Positions 24,861 to 33,588 of a DNA stretch of 45,704 nucleotides are shown here, piece by piece. Source of the stretch: Candidatus Yanofskyibacteriota bacterium. Lineage in GTDB: Bacteria; Patescibacteriota; Minisyncoccia; 2-02-FULL-40-12; GWA2-44-9. The stretch covers positions 1 to 45,704 of the forward strand of contig JACPAB010000001.1 of assembly GCA_016181045.1 (NCBI GenBank), written 5' to 3'. The notes under the pieces are model-generated. The model worked only from the letters and a program-made list of their open reading frames with translations, did no database searches and was not told where the DNA came from. The position numbers and the translations under genes are program-made. Positions within the stretch are counted from its first letter, which is position 1; every line of letters begins with the position of its first letter.

Positions 24861-26756
24861 GTGATTAGCAAGATTTTCAGGGCCTATGATGTGAGAGGGA
24901 TTTATCCGGAAGAGCTCAACGAAGAGGCGGCTTTTAGGATTGGCCAGGCGGCGGCTGTTTTTCTGAAAGCCAAGACAATGATTGTCGGGGAAGATGCCAG
25001 AAGCTCGTCGCCGGCGATAAGCGCCAAGGTCAAAGAGGGCATAACTAGCACCGGCTGTAACGTGATATCAATCGGCAGATCAACCACGCCTCTTTTTTAT
25101 TTTTCACTCAATAAACTGGGCGCCGACGGAGGGATCATGGTAACGGCATCCCATAATCCACCGCAATATAACGGCCTTAAGGTGGCAGGCAGGGAGGCGG
25201 AACCAATAAGCGTCAACTCTGGTCTTTTGGAGATAAAAAAGCTTACCGATGCAGATATTCCTATGAGCGATAACCGCGGAAGTGTTAAAGAAATATCGTT
25301 CAAGGAGGACTATGTTAGTTTCCTGATAAAAAATTCGGGAAGCGTCATCGAAAAGGCCAAGAATATCAAGCTTGTGATCGATGCCTCCAATGGTATGGCT
25401 CCGCTGATTTTGTCTGATGTTATGAAAAAGGCTGGTCCCAATGCCACATTTTTGAATTTCGATATAGACGGAACTTTTCCAGGCCATCTTCCCGACATAT
25501 CGAAAGAAGAAAATCTCAAAGAGTTAAAAGATAAAATATTGGAAATCAGCGCGGATATAGGCTTCGCATTTGACGGGGATGCTGATCGTCTTGCCGTACT
25601 GGATGAGAAGGGGAATAAGATCAGCGCCGATTTTGTGGTCGGACTTTTATATAAAGCTAAAAGCAGCTGGTTCAAAAGACCGAAAGTCGCCTATGACCTG
25701 CGCTTCTCAAAATCGGTCAAGGAACTCTTTGGCAGGAACGGCTTTCCGTCACGCGTCGGCTATGCGTTCGTCAGGAAAACTATGAAGGCCGCCAGCGCCG
25801 ACTTCGGAGGGGAATTGGCCGGCCATTTTGACTTTAAAGAAATGAACTACGCCGAATCGGCTGTCCTGGCAATGCTGAAAGTGGTTGCCATTGTTGCCAA
25901 AGAACGAAAACCCTTGTCCAAGCTTGTCGAACCATTCCAAAAATATGCCAATTCCGGGGAAATAAATACAGAAGTCCAAAATCGGGAAAATGTTTTGGAT
26001 AAAATAAAAAACGCATACAAAGACGGCAAAACCAACGAGTTGGACGGCATCACTGTTGAATACAACGACTGGTGGTTCAACGTGAGAGCGTCGAATACCG
26101 AACCCATCCTGCGTCTGGTGGTAGAAGCCGACAGCCGGGAACTTATGGACAAGAAAGTCAAAGACATAACATCTCTCATTGGTTCGGAAGAAGTCGCAAA
26201 AGAATATGAGAAAACGGTTGTTATGCCGGAACAAAAAGGCAAACAGTTCTTGCTGTGTTCTGTCGGTTTGGTCGGGGCCGGAAAGACCACAGTTTTAAAG
26301 CCATTGGCGGAAAAATTTGGTTTGGTCAGGATCTCTACCGACGAGATAAGGAAAATACTTAAAGAAAAGGGATATGGCTATAAAGCTGCCGAGAGCATCG
26401 CCCTATCCGTCGGCGAAAAATACGCCCGCCAGGGTCACGGGATCGCGATAGATGCCGATTGTTCAAGGGCCGAGAAGAGGCGGGAGATAGAGGAGGTGGC
26501 AAGAAAAATAAACATTCCTGTAATTTGGATACACGTAAACCCCCCTGAAGAATTCATAATAAACAAACTGAAGAATTATCCGCACACCTGGCTGTTCAAA
26601 GATGCCGAGCAGGCGATACAGAACTACTATGCCCGCAAACCCTTGCACGAGAAGCTTGATTTTGACTTCACTTACACTTTCGATACCTCGAGAAGCGACC
26701 TCGGCAAGCAAATAGACGAAGCGTCAGAAAAGATAAAGAGAAAACTGGGGCTATAA
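24861..26756 (+). CDS. Phosphomannomutase/phosphoglucomutase fused to a C-terminal P-loop kinase-like domain
   Basis: MVTASHNPPQYNGLK and DGDADRL PMM motifs; C-terminal GLVGAGKTTVLKPLAEKFGLVRISTDEIRKIL Walker A domain. Confidence 0.9.
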   Translation: MISKIFRAYDVRGIYPEELNEEAAFRIGQAAAVFLKAKTMIVGEDARSSSPAISAKVKEGITSTGCNVISIGRSTTPLFYFSLNKLGADGGIMVTASHNPPQYNGLKVAGREAEPISVNSGLLEIKKLTDADIPMSDNRGSVKEISFKEDYVSFLIKNSGSVIEKAKNIKLVIDASNGMAPLILSDVMKKAGPNATFLNFDIDGTFPGHLPDISKEENLKELKDKILEISADIGFAFDGDADRLAVLDEKGNKISADFVVGLLYKAKSSWFKRPKVAYDLRFSKSVKELFGRNGFPSRVGYAFVRKTMKAASADFGGELAGHFDFKEMNYAESAVLAMLKVVAIVAKERKPLSKLVEPFQKYANSGEINTEVQNRENVLDKIKNAYKDGKTNELDGITVEYNDWWFNVRASNTEPILRLVVEADSRELMDKKVKDITSLIGSEEVAKEYEKTVVMPEQKGKQFLLCSVGLVGAGKTTVLKPLAEKFGLVRISTDEIRKILKEKGYGYKAAESIALSVGEKYARQGHGIAIDADCSRAEKRREIEEVARKINIPVIWIHVNPPEEFIINKLKNYPHTWLFKDAEQAIQNYYARKPLHEKLDFDFTYTFDTSRSDLGKQIDEASEKIKRKLGL

Positions 26757-27764
26757 CAAGCCCATCTTCTCTTTGACCTCTTTGAGGGTCTTACTGGCGA
26801 GTTCCCGGGCTTCTTCTTCCGATTTCTCGAGTATTTCCAATACCATTTTGGGATTATCTTCAAATTCTTTTCTCTTTGTCTGGAATGGCTTCAGGAATTC
26901 CACAACAACTTCGGCCAGATCATTTTTGAAATCAACATAGGATTTGCCTTCGTATTCGGCTTCAATGTTTTTTATCTCTTTGCCCGAGAGCAGGTGAAAA
27001 ATGGTTATGAGATTTGATATGGCCGGTTTTTCTTCATCGTTGTAATAAATTTCTTTTCCGGAGTCGGTGACGGCCCTTTTTATCTTGGCGCGAATGGTGT
27101 CAGGAGTATCAACAAGGAAAATACAACTTTCGTCTCCGGCCTGCCCCGCGGCGACTTTGCCGCTTTGCGGGGTCTTGGACATCTTTTTACTCGCGTCCTG
27201 GAGCGACATGATGCGGGCGCCCTCGGTTAGTTTTGCCTTGACCGGTTCAAACGTTTGTCCAAACATGGAATTAAATTTCTTAGCTATTTCGTTGGCGAGG
27301 TCAATGTGAGGCATTTGGTCCTCTCCGACAGGCACGAGATTTGATTTCTCCGCGAGAATATCAGCTGCCATGAGAACGGGATAATCAAGCAAGCCCATGT
27401 GGTTGTATTTAGGCGATTTTTCAAGCTGTTCTTTGTATGTCGGCAGACGGTCCAGCCAGCTGACAGGAGTGATTGTGTTAAAAAGCCACGCCAATTCCGT
27501 ATGTTGGGGGACTTTTGATTGGCGGATGAGCAATGCTTTGTCGGGGTCAATTCCTGCGGCTAGATAATCCAAAACCACATCCATTATCTGCTGCTGGAAT
27601 GTTTTCGGGTCGTAAGGAGTGGTGATACCGTGGTAATCAACTACAGCGAAAATTGACTGGTGGGCAGAGTTTTGTAATTCTATCCAATTTTTTATGGCAC
27701 CCAGGTAATTACCGAGATGTAATTTGCCCGAGGGGCGAATGCCGCTAAATACTCTGGTTTTCAT
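26751..27764 (-). CDS. trpS: Tryptophanyl-tRNA synthetase
   Basis: FSGIRPSGKLHLGNYLGAIKNW; KKMSKTPQ; length and domain order. Confidence 0.94.
   Translation of the reverse strand: MKTRVFSGIRPSGKLHLGNYLGAIKNWIELQNSAHQSIFAVVDYHGITTPYDPKTFQQQIMDVVLDYLAAGIDPDKALLIRQSKVPQHTELAWLFNTITPVSWLDRLPTYKEQLEKSPKYNHMGLLDYPVLMAADILAEKSNLVPVGEDQMPHIDLANEIAKKFNSMFGQTFEPVKAKLTEGARIMSLQDASKKMSKTPQSGKVAAGQAGDESCIFLVDTPDTIRAKIKRAVTDSGKEIYYNDEEKPAISNLITIFHLLSGKEIKNIEAEYEGKSYVDFKNDLAEVVVEFLKPFQTKRKEFEDNPKMVLEILEKSEEEARELASKTLKEVKEKMGLL
27144..27172. repeat. Palindromic element in frame in trpS near the KMSK loop
   Basis: CCCCGCGGCgactttGCCGCTTTGCGGGG; encodes part of TPQSGKVAAGQAGDES. Confidence 0.6.
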
Positions 27765-27796
27765 AGTGTTTAGTATAATATAATTTGAAATTTTAC

Positions 27797-27822
27797 AAAA
27801 ACCGCCCGATAGGCGGTTTTTG
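27797..27822 (-). terminator. Intrinsic terminator
   Basis: aaaaACCGCCcgatagGCGGTtttt. Confidence 0.7.
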
Positions 27823-27831
27823 TTTGTGTCT

Positions 27832-28155
27832 CTATCGTATCGTTGAACCGTTCGGAACTTCTTTTATCGGTTGTATGAGTATAGGATTATCGTTCTCGTC
27901 GCTTGCGGCGAGGATCATGCCCTGCGATTCCAGGCCCATCATTTTTCTTGGCTCCAAGTTTTCTAAAACAAGCACCTGTTTATTTATCAATTCCTGTTTT
28001 TAGTACGACAATTTCAAGCCGCCTAGAATTTGACGGGTTTCATTGCCTATATTCACCCGGAGTTTGTATAATTTCTCGCTACCTTCAATATCTTCCACGC
28101 TTTCAATAGTTCCAACCACAATATTTAATTTTTTGAAGTCGTCGATATTTATCAT
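27832..28155 (-). pseudogene. tRNA-binding (Trbp111/MetG C-terminal-like) domain protein with in-frame TAA
   Basis: Manual translation: MINIDDFKKLNIVVGTIESVEDIEGSEKLYKLRVNIGNETRQILGGLKLSY*KQELINKQVLVLENLEPRKMMGLESQGMILAASDENDNPILIQPIKEVPNGSTIR. Confidence 0.8.
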
Positions 28156-28247
28156 TAAAAAATCCTAGTAATAATATTTAAGAATACACAAAATTCCAAA
28201 AAACGGCCAGAAGTTTACGATTAGCCAGGTTTAACTATGTTTTGACT

Positions 28248-28283
28248 TTATTATTTATGTATCCTACGATACATAAATAATAA
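28248..28283. repeat. Palindrome upstream of the PaaX/Cas2-like gene, 16 bp arms with 4 nt loop
   Basis: TTATTATTTATGTATC-ctac-GATACATAAATAATAA; overlaps a TTGACT-17-TACGAT promoter. Confidence 0.92.
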
Positions 28284-28293
28284 TGAGGGAATA

Positions 28294-28851
28294 ATGAGTG
28301 AGAACAAGGAAAAATCAAAATTTATTCACCAATTTGCCAAAGTGATGTTGGAGATAGGGAAAACAAGCGGGTATATTATAGCCGATATCTTTGAGGTTTG
28401 GGCCACGACTTCATATAAAGGTGTGAGAATGAAAGAAAAAATAAATTATGATTTTCCTAGTTATCGTCGCGGTCTATACAATCTTAAAAACAGGGGATTG
28501 GTGAATATAAACGGTCAGAAGGTGAGCATGACCGGCAAAGGCCGGATTTGGCTTAAAACATCATATCTCAAACACCTAAGGATCCTTCATCCGAAGTGGG
28601 ACGGCAAGTGGCGGGTAGTGATTTTTGACATACCCCAAGAACTGCACACAAACAGAAATCGTTTTAGACGGAAATTAAAATCGTTGGGGTTCTTTCTCTT
28701 ACAAAAAAGCGTTTTGGTAATTCCATATCCGTGTGAAGAGGATCTCGCCGAGATTTGCGTTAATTTTAAGATTTCTGACTATGTTGATGTGATTGTTGCC
28801 GACTCCATCGGCTCTCGAAAAGAAGAGGTTAAGAGATTCTTTGAACTTTGA
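28294..28851 (+). CDS. PaaX-like / Cas2-like domain protein
   Basis: WDGKWRVVIFDIPQELHTNRNRFRRKLKSLGFFLLQKSVLVIPYPCEEDLAEI; N-terminal wHTH-like segment. Confidence 0.75.
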   Translation: MSENKEKSKFIHQFAKVMLEIGKTSGYIIADIFEVWATTSYKGVRMKEKINYDFPSYRRGLYNLKNRGLVNINGQKVSMTGKGRIWLKTSYLKHLRILHPKWDGKWRVVIFDIPQELHTNRNRFRRKLKSLGFFLLQKSVLVIPYPCEEDLAEICVNFKISDYVDVIVADSIGSRKEEVKRFFEL

Positions 28852-28860
28852 GTCGAATTT

Positions 28861-28900
28861 TATGATTATTTCTGTATCGTACGATACAGAAATAATCATA
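28861..28900. repeat. Perfect 40 bp palindrome downstream of the PaaX/Cas2-like gene
   Basis: TATGATTATTTCTGTATCGT|ACGATACAGAAATAATCATA. Confidence 0.95.
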
Positions 28901-28989
28901 GACAGCAATTAGCAAACAAAGTAAAAAGCAATAGAGTTTCAGTTTTCTGTATTTATACTTCTCGTAGCTGGTCTTGGCGCTTACGAATT

Positions 28990-30831
28990 TTATACCTCAA
29001 TCAATACCGGGAGCACCATCGGGCGACGTTCCGTTTTCTGGAAAAGGAAGAGCCCGATCTGGTTTCTGATGGCGTCTTTCAGGTATGACAGGTTGGTTTC
29101 TTGTCCCGCCGATTTATTTTCAACAATGAATCGTATCCTTTTTCTGACTTGGGACAAAAGTTCCTTGTTCTCTTTGAGATAAACGAATCCTCTGGAAATG
29201 ATGTCGGGACTGCCCCGGACCTGACCTGTTTTCGAGTCAATAAGCGCGAAGATGACGAACATTCCGTCCTCGGCTAATATCTGCCTGTCCCTTAAGACGA
29301 CGTTGCCCACGTCGCCGACGCCGAGGCCGTCAACGTAGACCGGGTCGGACGGGGCCTTGTCTTTATCGAACCACCACTTTTCCGGTTCCAGGTGGACTAT
29401 CGAACCGTTGTCGGCAATAATAACATTCTCCGGCGGCATGTCTTCTTCCTGGGCTATTAACCCATGATTGATCATCTGCGAATATTGGCCGTGGACCGGA
29501 AGCAGGAATTTGGGTCTGATGAGCTTCAGAAGCTCCCTGATATCCTCTTTGCTGCCGTGGCCGGAAGCGTGGACATCAAGCATTTGGTAGTTGAACACTT
29601 TCGAGCCGTTCCGGTAGAGTTGGTCTTTGAGGAATTGAACATCGGATTCGTTGCCCGGAATGACCGACGAAGAGAAGATGTAAGTATCGTTGGTGGTCGG
29701 GTGGATGTGCCGGTGCTCGCCGTTGGCGATACGCATGAGAACGGCATTGCCTTCTCCCTGGGCGCCCGTCACAACCGCCACGATCTTATCGTGCGGATGG
29801 TTATTTACTTCCTCCATGGTTATCTGGGTTCCGCGCTGGAACTTCAGATACCCGAGATGTTTGGCTATCTCGACGTTGGTTTTCATAGAATAGCCGTCGA
29901 ATACGACCTTCTTGCCCATTTTCTCGGCCAGGGTAACTATCTGCTGGACACGGTTCAAGGTCGAAGCGAAACATCCGATTATCGTCAAGCCGGTAGCGTC
30001 CAACATCAACTGTTCTATATCTTTGGTAACGGCGCTTTCTGATAATGAATGTCCCTCTTTTTCCGCGCCGGTAGAGTCGCCCATGAAAAGAAGGACGCCT
30101 CGGTCGCCTATGGCCTTAAATTCTTCCAGGTCGGCCGGGGGATCGTTGACCGGATTGGAATCAAACTTATAGTCAATGGCGTGGATTATTACGCCTGCGG
30201 GTGTCCGGATCTCAAACATAAGGTCGTCGGGAATGCTGTGGTTTATACGATGGGCCTTTACGGTGAAGTATTGGCCGACCTTAACTTCGTCTCCCGGCTT
30301 CATGTCGTATATATCGAGCGGTTTCTTGTCTTTGAACTCATCCATCCTCTTGGTTATGAGGGCTTTGGTTAAAGGCGCGGCATAAACATCCGGATCACCG
30401 ATCCTGTCTCTGATGAACGGAACAGCGCCGATATGGTCCAAGTGGCCGTGAGAAAAGAACATCGCATGGATCATGTCTTTTTTATCGTCCAGATAACTGA
30501 CGTTGGGAATTGAGAAGTCGATACCGGGCATGTTCTGGCGGGGGAATCCAAGTCCGGCATCGATGAGGATTATCTCATCGTTATATTGGATGCAGGCCAT
30601 GTTGTTCCGGCCGATCTCGCCGAGGCCTCCGAAGTTGATGATCTTTAGGCCGCCGTTCCTTGCGGCTCTGGCGTGGTCCTCCGGTGTGCCCTCGTTGATC
30701 TGCCTTAAAACCCTTATCTTGCGGATAAGAGGTTTTTGCCAGCGCCGATCGCCAAGGCGGGGAGCGCGTCTGCCCCTTGAACGCGCGGGCCTGTCGCCCT
30801 GCGGCTTTTCTTTACTTTTTTGAGGTGTCAT
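28990..30831 (-). CDS. rnj: Ribonuclease J
   Basis: FGGLGEIGRNNMACIQYNDEIILIDAGLGFP, FFSHGHLDHIGAVPFI. Start placed at internal ATG 30831. Confidence 0.94.
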   Translation of the reverse strand: MTPQKSKEKPQGDRPARSRGRRAPRLGDRRWQKPLIRKIRVLRQINEGTPEDHARAARNGGLKIINFGGLGEIGRNNMACIQYNDEIILIDAGLGFPRQNMPGIDFSIPNVSYLDDKKDMIHAMFFSHGHLDHIGAVPFIRDRIGDPDVYAAPLTKALITKRMDEFKDKKPLDIYDMKPGDEVKVGQYFTVKAHRINHSIPDDLMFEIRTPAGVIIHAIDYKFDSNPVNDPPADLEEFKAIGDRGVLLFMGDSTGAEKEGHSLSESAVTKDIEQLMLDATGLTIIGCFASTLNRVQQIVTLAEKMGKKVVFDGYSMKTNVEIAKHLGYLKFQRGTQITMEEVNNHPHDKIVAVVTGAQGEGNAVLMRIANGEHRHIHPTTNDTYIFSSSVIPGNESDVQFLKDQLYRNGSKVFNYQMLDVHASGHGSKEDIRELLKLIRPKFLLPVHGQYSQMINHGLIAQEEDMPPENVIIADNGSIVHLEPEKWWFDKDKAPSDPVYVDGLGVGDVGNVVLRDRQILAEDGMFVIFALIDSKTGQVRGSPDIISRGFVYLKENKELLSQVRKRIRFIVENKSAGQETNLSYLKDAIRNQIGLFLFQKTERRPMVLPVLIEV

Positions 30832-30834
30832 ATG

Positions 30835-30918
30835 TGGGTACGGAGAGATTTGAACTCTCACGGGATTGCTCCCACACGCTCCTGAAGCGTGCGCGTATAC
30901 CAGTTCCGCCACGTACCC
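30835..30918 (-). tRNA. tRNA-Leu (CAG)
   Basis: GGGTACG TGGCGGAACTGGTATACGC ... anticodon loop TTCAGGA ... GAGTTCAAATCTC CGTACCC A; no encoded CCA. Confidence 0.92.
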
Positions 30919-31034
30919 AAATTAAAATCGGTTAGTTAAAAAGAGGGGTTTTGTATAGTTAACTTAAGGAGTTCAATATCGTAGTAGTTTCATTATACAC
31001 TAACCTTGAAATTAATGCAAGTGCGGATAAGTTT

Positions 31035-32828
31035 TTACTCCCAGCCTCTCTTGGTTTCCATATACCACTTTTCAATGTTCGCGAATCTGTCCGACGGCAT
31101 GGATATGATCTTGCTTTCAAAGCCCCGGATGTCTTTGGTCTGGCCGTAAATATAGTATGAGTTATACAGGAACACTGCCGGCGCGTCTTCGATCACTAAT
31201 TTTTGGAATTCATCGTATTTTTGCGCCCGCTCCAGCGGATTGAGTATCTTTCTGGCTTCTTCAAGCAATGTGTCGGCGGTCTTGTTGCTGTATAGAGCCA
31301 GGTTCAATCCCGGATCGCGCCTTTGTGAAGAGTGCCAAAGCGTGAACGGGTCAGGATCAAGGGTCAGTATTTCTCCGAAAAGCAGCATTTGGTAGTTCCT
31401 TTCTTTGATGGCTCTTTGCAGTTCCGGCGTAGGTAGTATCTCAACTTCAATATTCACTCCCACTTTGGCCCATTGCTCCTTGAGCGCATTTGCTACGGCG
31501 ACTAATTCCGGCCAGGTTGACGTGGTCAGTTTCAGGTCTATTTTCTTTCCGTTCATCCCGTACGAAGTAGAGGCGCGCTGCGAGCCCTCGCGACTTCGTT
31601 CGGGATTCAGCAGCTTATTGGCCTGATCAAGGTCGAAAGGATATGTCTTAACGTCGCTGTTGATGTCCAAAATGTTTCCCACCATCGGCGAGGCGACCGA
31701 TTCGCCCTTGCCTTCCAATATCTTCGAGAGCAACTCATTTTTGTCGGTGGCGTGGTTCAAGGCCAGGCGGATATTCTTGTCGGCCAGCTCTTTCGACTGG
31801 TCTTGATTGAAGAACACTCCGAAATATCTGGGCATTTTGAGTTCGCGGACATTCAGCCGCCTTTTGAATTTTATTTTCTTTAAGTTGGGTCCCGAAACGA
31901 AAGAGATATTTTCGATGCTGTTTTTGTTGTAGGCATCTATCATCGCGTCTTCCGAATCAAAGAACCTGAACCCGATACGATCTATATGAGACCGGCCAAG
32001 ATAGAACTTCTCGTTGACTGCCAGCTCATATTCTCTGACTCTTCCGAGCGTATCTTTCTTGAGCTTGGCGAATTTATACGGGCCGGAGCCGATGGGCTTC
32101 AGGTTCAAATCGGCCTGGCCGAAATTTATCGGTTTGATGTCCTGCCAGGCATGCTTGGGCAGTATCCTGATGGTAAAATTATTTACGAACTGGGCATATC
32201 TTTCTTTCAGTTTGAATATTATGGTGTAGTCGTTAACTTTGTCCGTCTCAACTCCCTGCCAGTTGACCCTCTGCTGGCTTCCGTAATCGGGGTTTTGGGC
32301 GGTTTGGACGGTGAATACGACATCATCCGCGGTAACAGCCGTACCATCGTGCCAAAAGACGTTATCTCGGAGATAGATAGTATAATTCAGCCCATCGCTG
32401 GAAACCTCATATGACTTAGCCAGGTCGGGGATGAGCTTCCCTGCCTCGTTGTATTTCATGAGTCCCGAATAAATAAGCGAGGTCAGGTCCCTGTCCGCAT
32501 CGTTGCTTTGTGAAAGCAGAGGGTTGATAAGCCGGGGCTCTCCGACCATGCCTTCGGTGAAAGACCCGCCATTATCCGGTACGCCCGTTGTGTAATGGTA
32601 AAAAGATGTGAACGGGATAGAGATGACCGAACCGAGCATTACCAGAGCAAAAATAAATATCAAATAGCGCTCTTTGTTGGAGAGGACTTTCGGGATCAGG
32701 CGTAATTTATTGCGCTCAACGCTCTTAAGAAGAGAGTCCTTGATGCCTTCTTTGTGTCTGGCGGAAGGACCTTCTTTTTCGGACTTTAAACCGAAAAAAT
32801 CGTCGAGCTGGTTATTATCCTGGAGCAC
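31035..32828 (-). CDS. ABC-type peptide transporter substrate-binding protein (family 5, OppA/DppA-like)
   Basis: SYEVSSDGLNYTIYLRDNVFWHDGTAVTADDVVFTVQ. Confidence 0.9.
   Translation of the reverse strand: MLQDNNQLDDFFGLKSEKEGPSARHKEGIKDSLLKSVERNKLRLIPKVLSNKERYLIFIFALVMLGSVISIPFTSFYHYTTGVPDNGGSFTEGMVGEPRLINPLLSQSNDADRDLTSLIYSGLMKYNEAGKLIPDLAKSYEVSSDGLNYTIYLRDNVFWHDGTAVTADDVVFTVQTAQNPDYGSQQRVNWQGVETDKVNDYTIIFKLKERYAQFVNNFTIRILPKHAWQDIKPINFGQADLNLKPIGSGPYKFAKLKKDTLGRVREYELAVNEKFYLGRSHIDRIGFRFFDSEDAMIDAYNKNSIENISFVSGPNLKKIKFKRRLNVRELKMPRYFGVFFNQDQSKELADKNIRLALNHATDKNELLSKILEGKGESVASPMVGNILDINSDVKTYPFDLDQANKLLNPERSREGSQRASTSYGMNGKKIDLKLTTSTWPELVAVANALKEQWAKVGVNIEVEILPTPELQRAIKERNYQMLLFGEILTLDPDPFTLWHSSQRRDPGLNLALYSNKTADTLLEEARKILNPLERAQKYDEFQKLVIEDAPAVFLYNSYYIYGQTKDIRGFESKIISMPSDRFANIEKWYMETKRGWE
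31555..31606. repeat. 52 bp palindromic element, family B, in frame in the oppA-like gene
   Basis: ATCCCGTACGAAGTagaggcgcgctgcgagccctcgcgACTTCGTtCGGGAT; encodes PERSREGSQRASTSYG. Confidence 0.88.
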
Positions 32829-32905
32829 CTATAACTAACGACTAACGACTAACGACTAACAACGAGAAATTAAACTGTTGTAAGTTGTTTGTTGTAAGTT
32901 GTGGG

Positions 32906-33130
32906 TTAAGAAAAATAGATTCTTGCGACCGATACGGCTATGAACAGAACGGCCAAGATAATGGTTGCCCGGAAAATAATTTTTTCGGCGCCTCTTTTGG
33001 TGCTGTATTCAATACCACTGCCGCCCATAGCGGAACCCAATCCGCTGCCTTTTTGCTGCAGCAAAATACCGGCCACCACAAGGATGGACAATGCTATCTG
33101 GCCGTAAGTTAAAATTTGTATTAAATCCAT
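32906..33130 (-). CDS. secG: Preprotein translocase subunit SecG
   Basis: 74 aa, two TMs, LLQQKGSGLGSAMGGSG. Confidence 0.9.
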   Translation of the reverse strand: MDLIQILTYGQIALSILVVAGILLQQKGSGLGSAMGGSGIEYSTKRGAEKIIFRATIILAVLFIAVSVARIYFS

Positions 33131-33200
33131 AATTAGTGATTTAGGACTTAGCCATTAGGACTTAGAATTTCTAATTTCTATTGGCTAATTACTAATGGCT
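33131..33200. repeat. Intergenic palindromic repeat, copy 4
   Basis: aattagtgatttaggacttagccattaggacttagaa...ttctattggctaattactaatggct fills the gap between secG and the next gene. Confidence 0.75.
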
Positions 33201-33551
33201 TTATGTTACCACTTTTGTCGTTGCCGAAATAAATATATTTACTATCGAGATTATGATGGTCGCCCATACCAGAGCCGTCAGGTCCTGGACCACGACGAAG
33301 TCGAAAGCATAGTCAACCGTCCACAACATTAAAGCATTTATGACAATTGTCCAGAGTCCCAAGGTCAGGATTATCAGGGGCATCGATATCACTTTCAGTA
33401 TCGGCTTGACGGCGAAGTTCAGGATACCAAGCAGGACACCGGCAAGCAGATACTCTTTTGTCCCGCCGTTTATGACAAATCCCGGAACCAGGTAAGTAGC
33501 CGCAAAAATAGCTAAAGAATTGCCCAAGACCCTTATTATGAAGCTAACCAT
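33201..33551 (-). CDS. Phage holin family (4-TM) membrane protein
   Basis: MVSFIIRVLGNSLAIFAATYLVPGF...GILNFAVKPILKVISMPLIILTLGLWTIVINALMLW; start at internal ATG. Confidence 0.8.
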   Translation of the reverse strand: MVSFIIRVLGNSLAIFAATYLVPGFVINGGTKEYLLAGVLLGILNFAVKPILKVISMPLIILTLGLWTIVINALMLWTVDYAFDFVVVQDLTALVWATIIISIVNIFISATTKVVT

Positions 33552-33588
33552 ACAGGTTGTGTAACAATAGCATCTTTGGGGTCGAGAT

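Noticed and set aside
28000-28002. In-frame TAA as evidence of genetic code reassignment
   Set aside because: Many intact genes here end normally in TAA; known CPR recoding concerns UGA, so a nonsense mutation or error is more likely.
28294-28851. CRISPR-Cas locus based on the Cas2-like protein
   Set aside because: No repeat-spacer array or cas1 in the window; the flanking palindromes are not CRISPR repeats.
30832-30912. N-terminal extension of the RNase J ORF (MAELVYAHASGACGSNPVRVQISPYP)
   Set aside because: This is the translation of the tRNA-Leu gene; the real start is the ATG at 30831.
32829-32912. ACTAACG tandem repeats and GTTGTAAGTTG repeats as a CRISPR or regulatory array
   Set aside because: Units are about 7 bp with no spacers; it looks like ordinary intergenic repeat decay.
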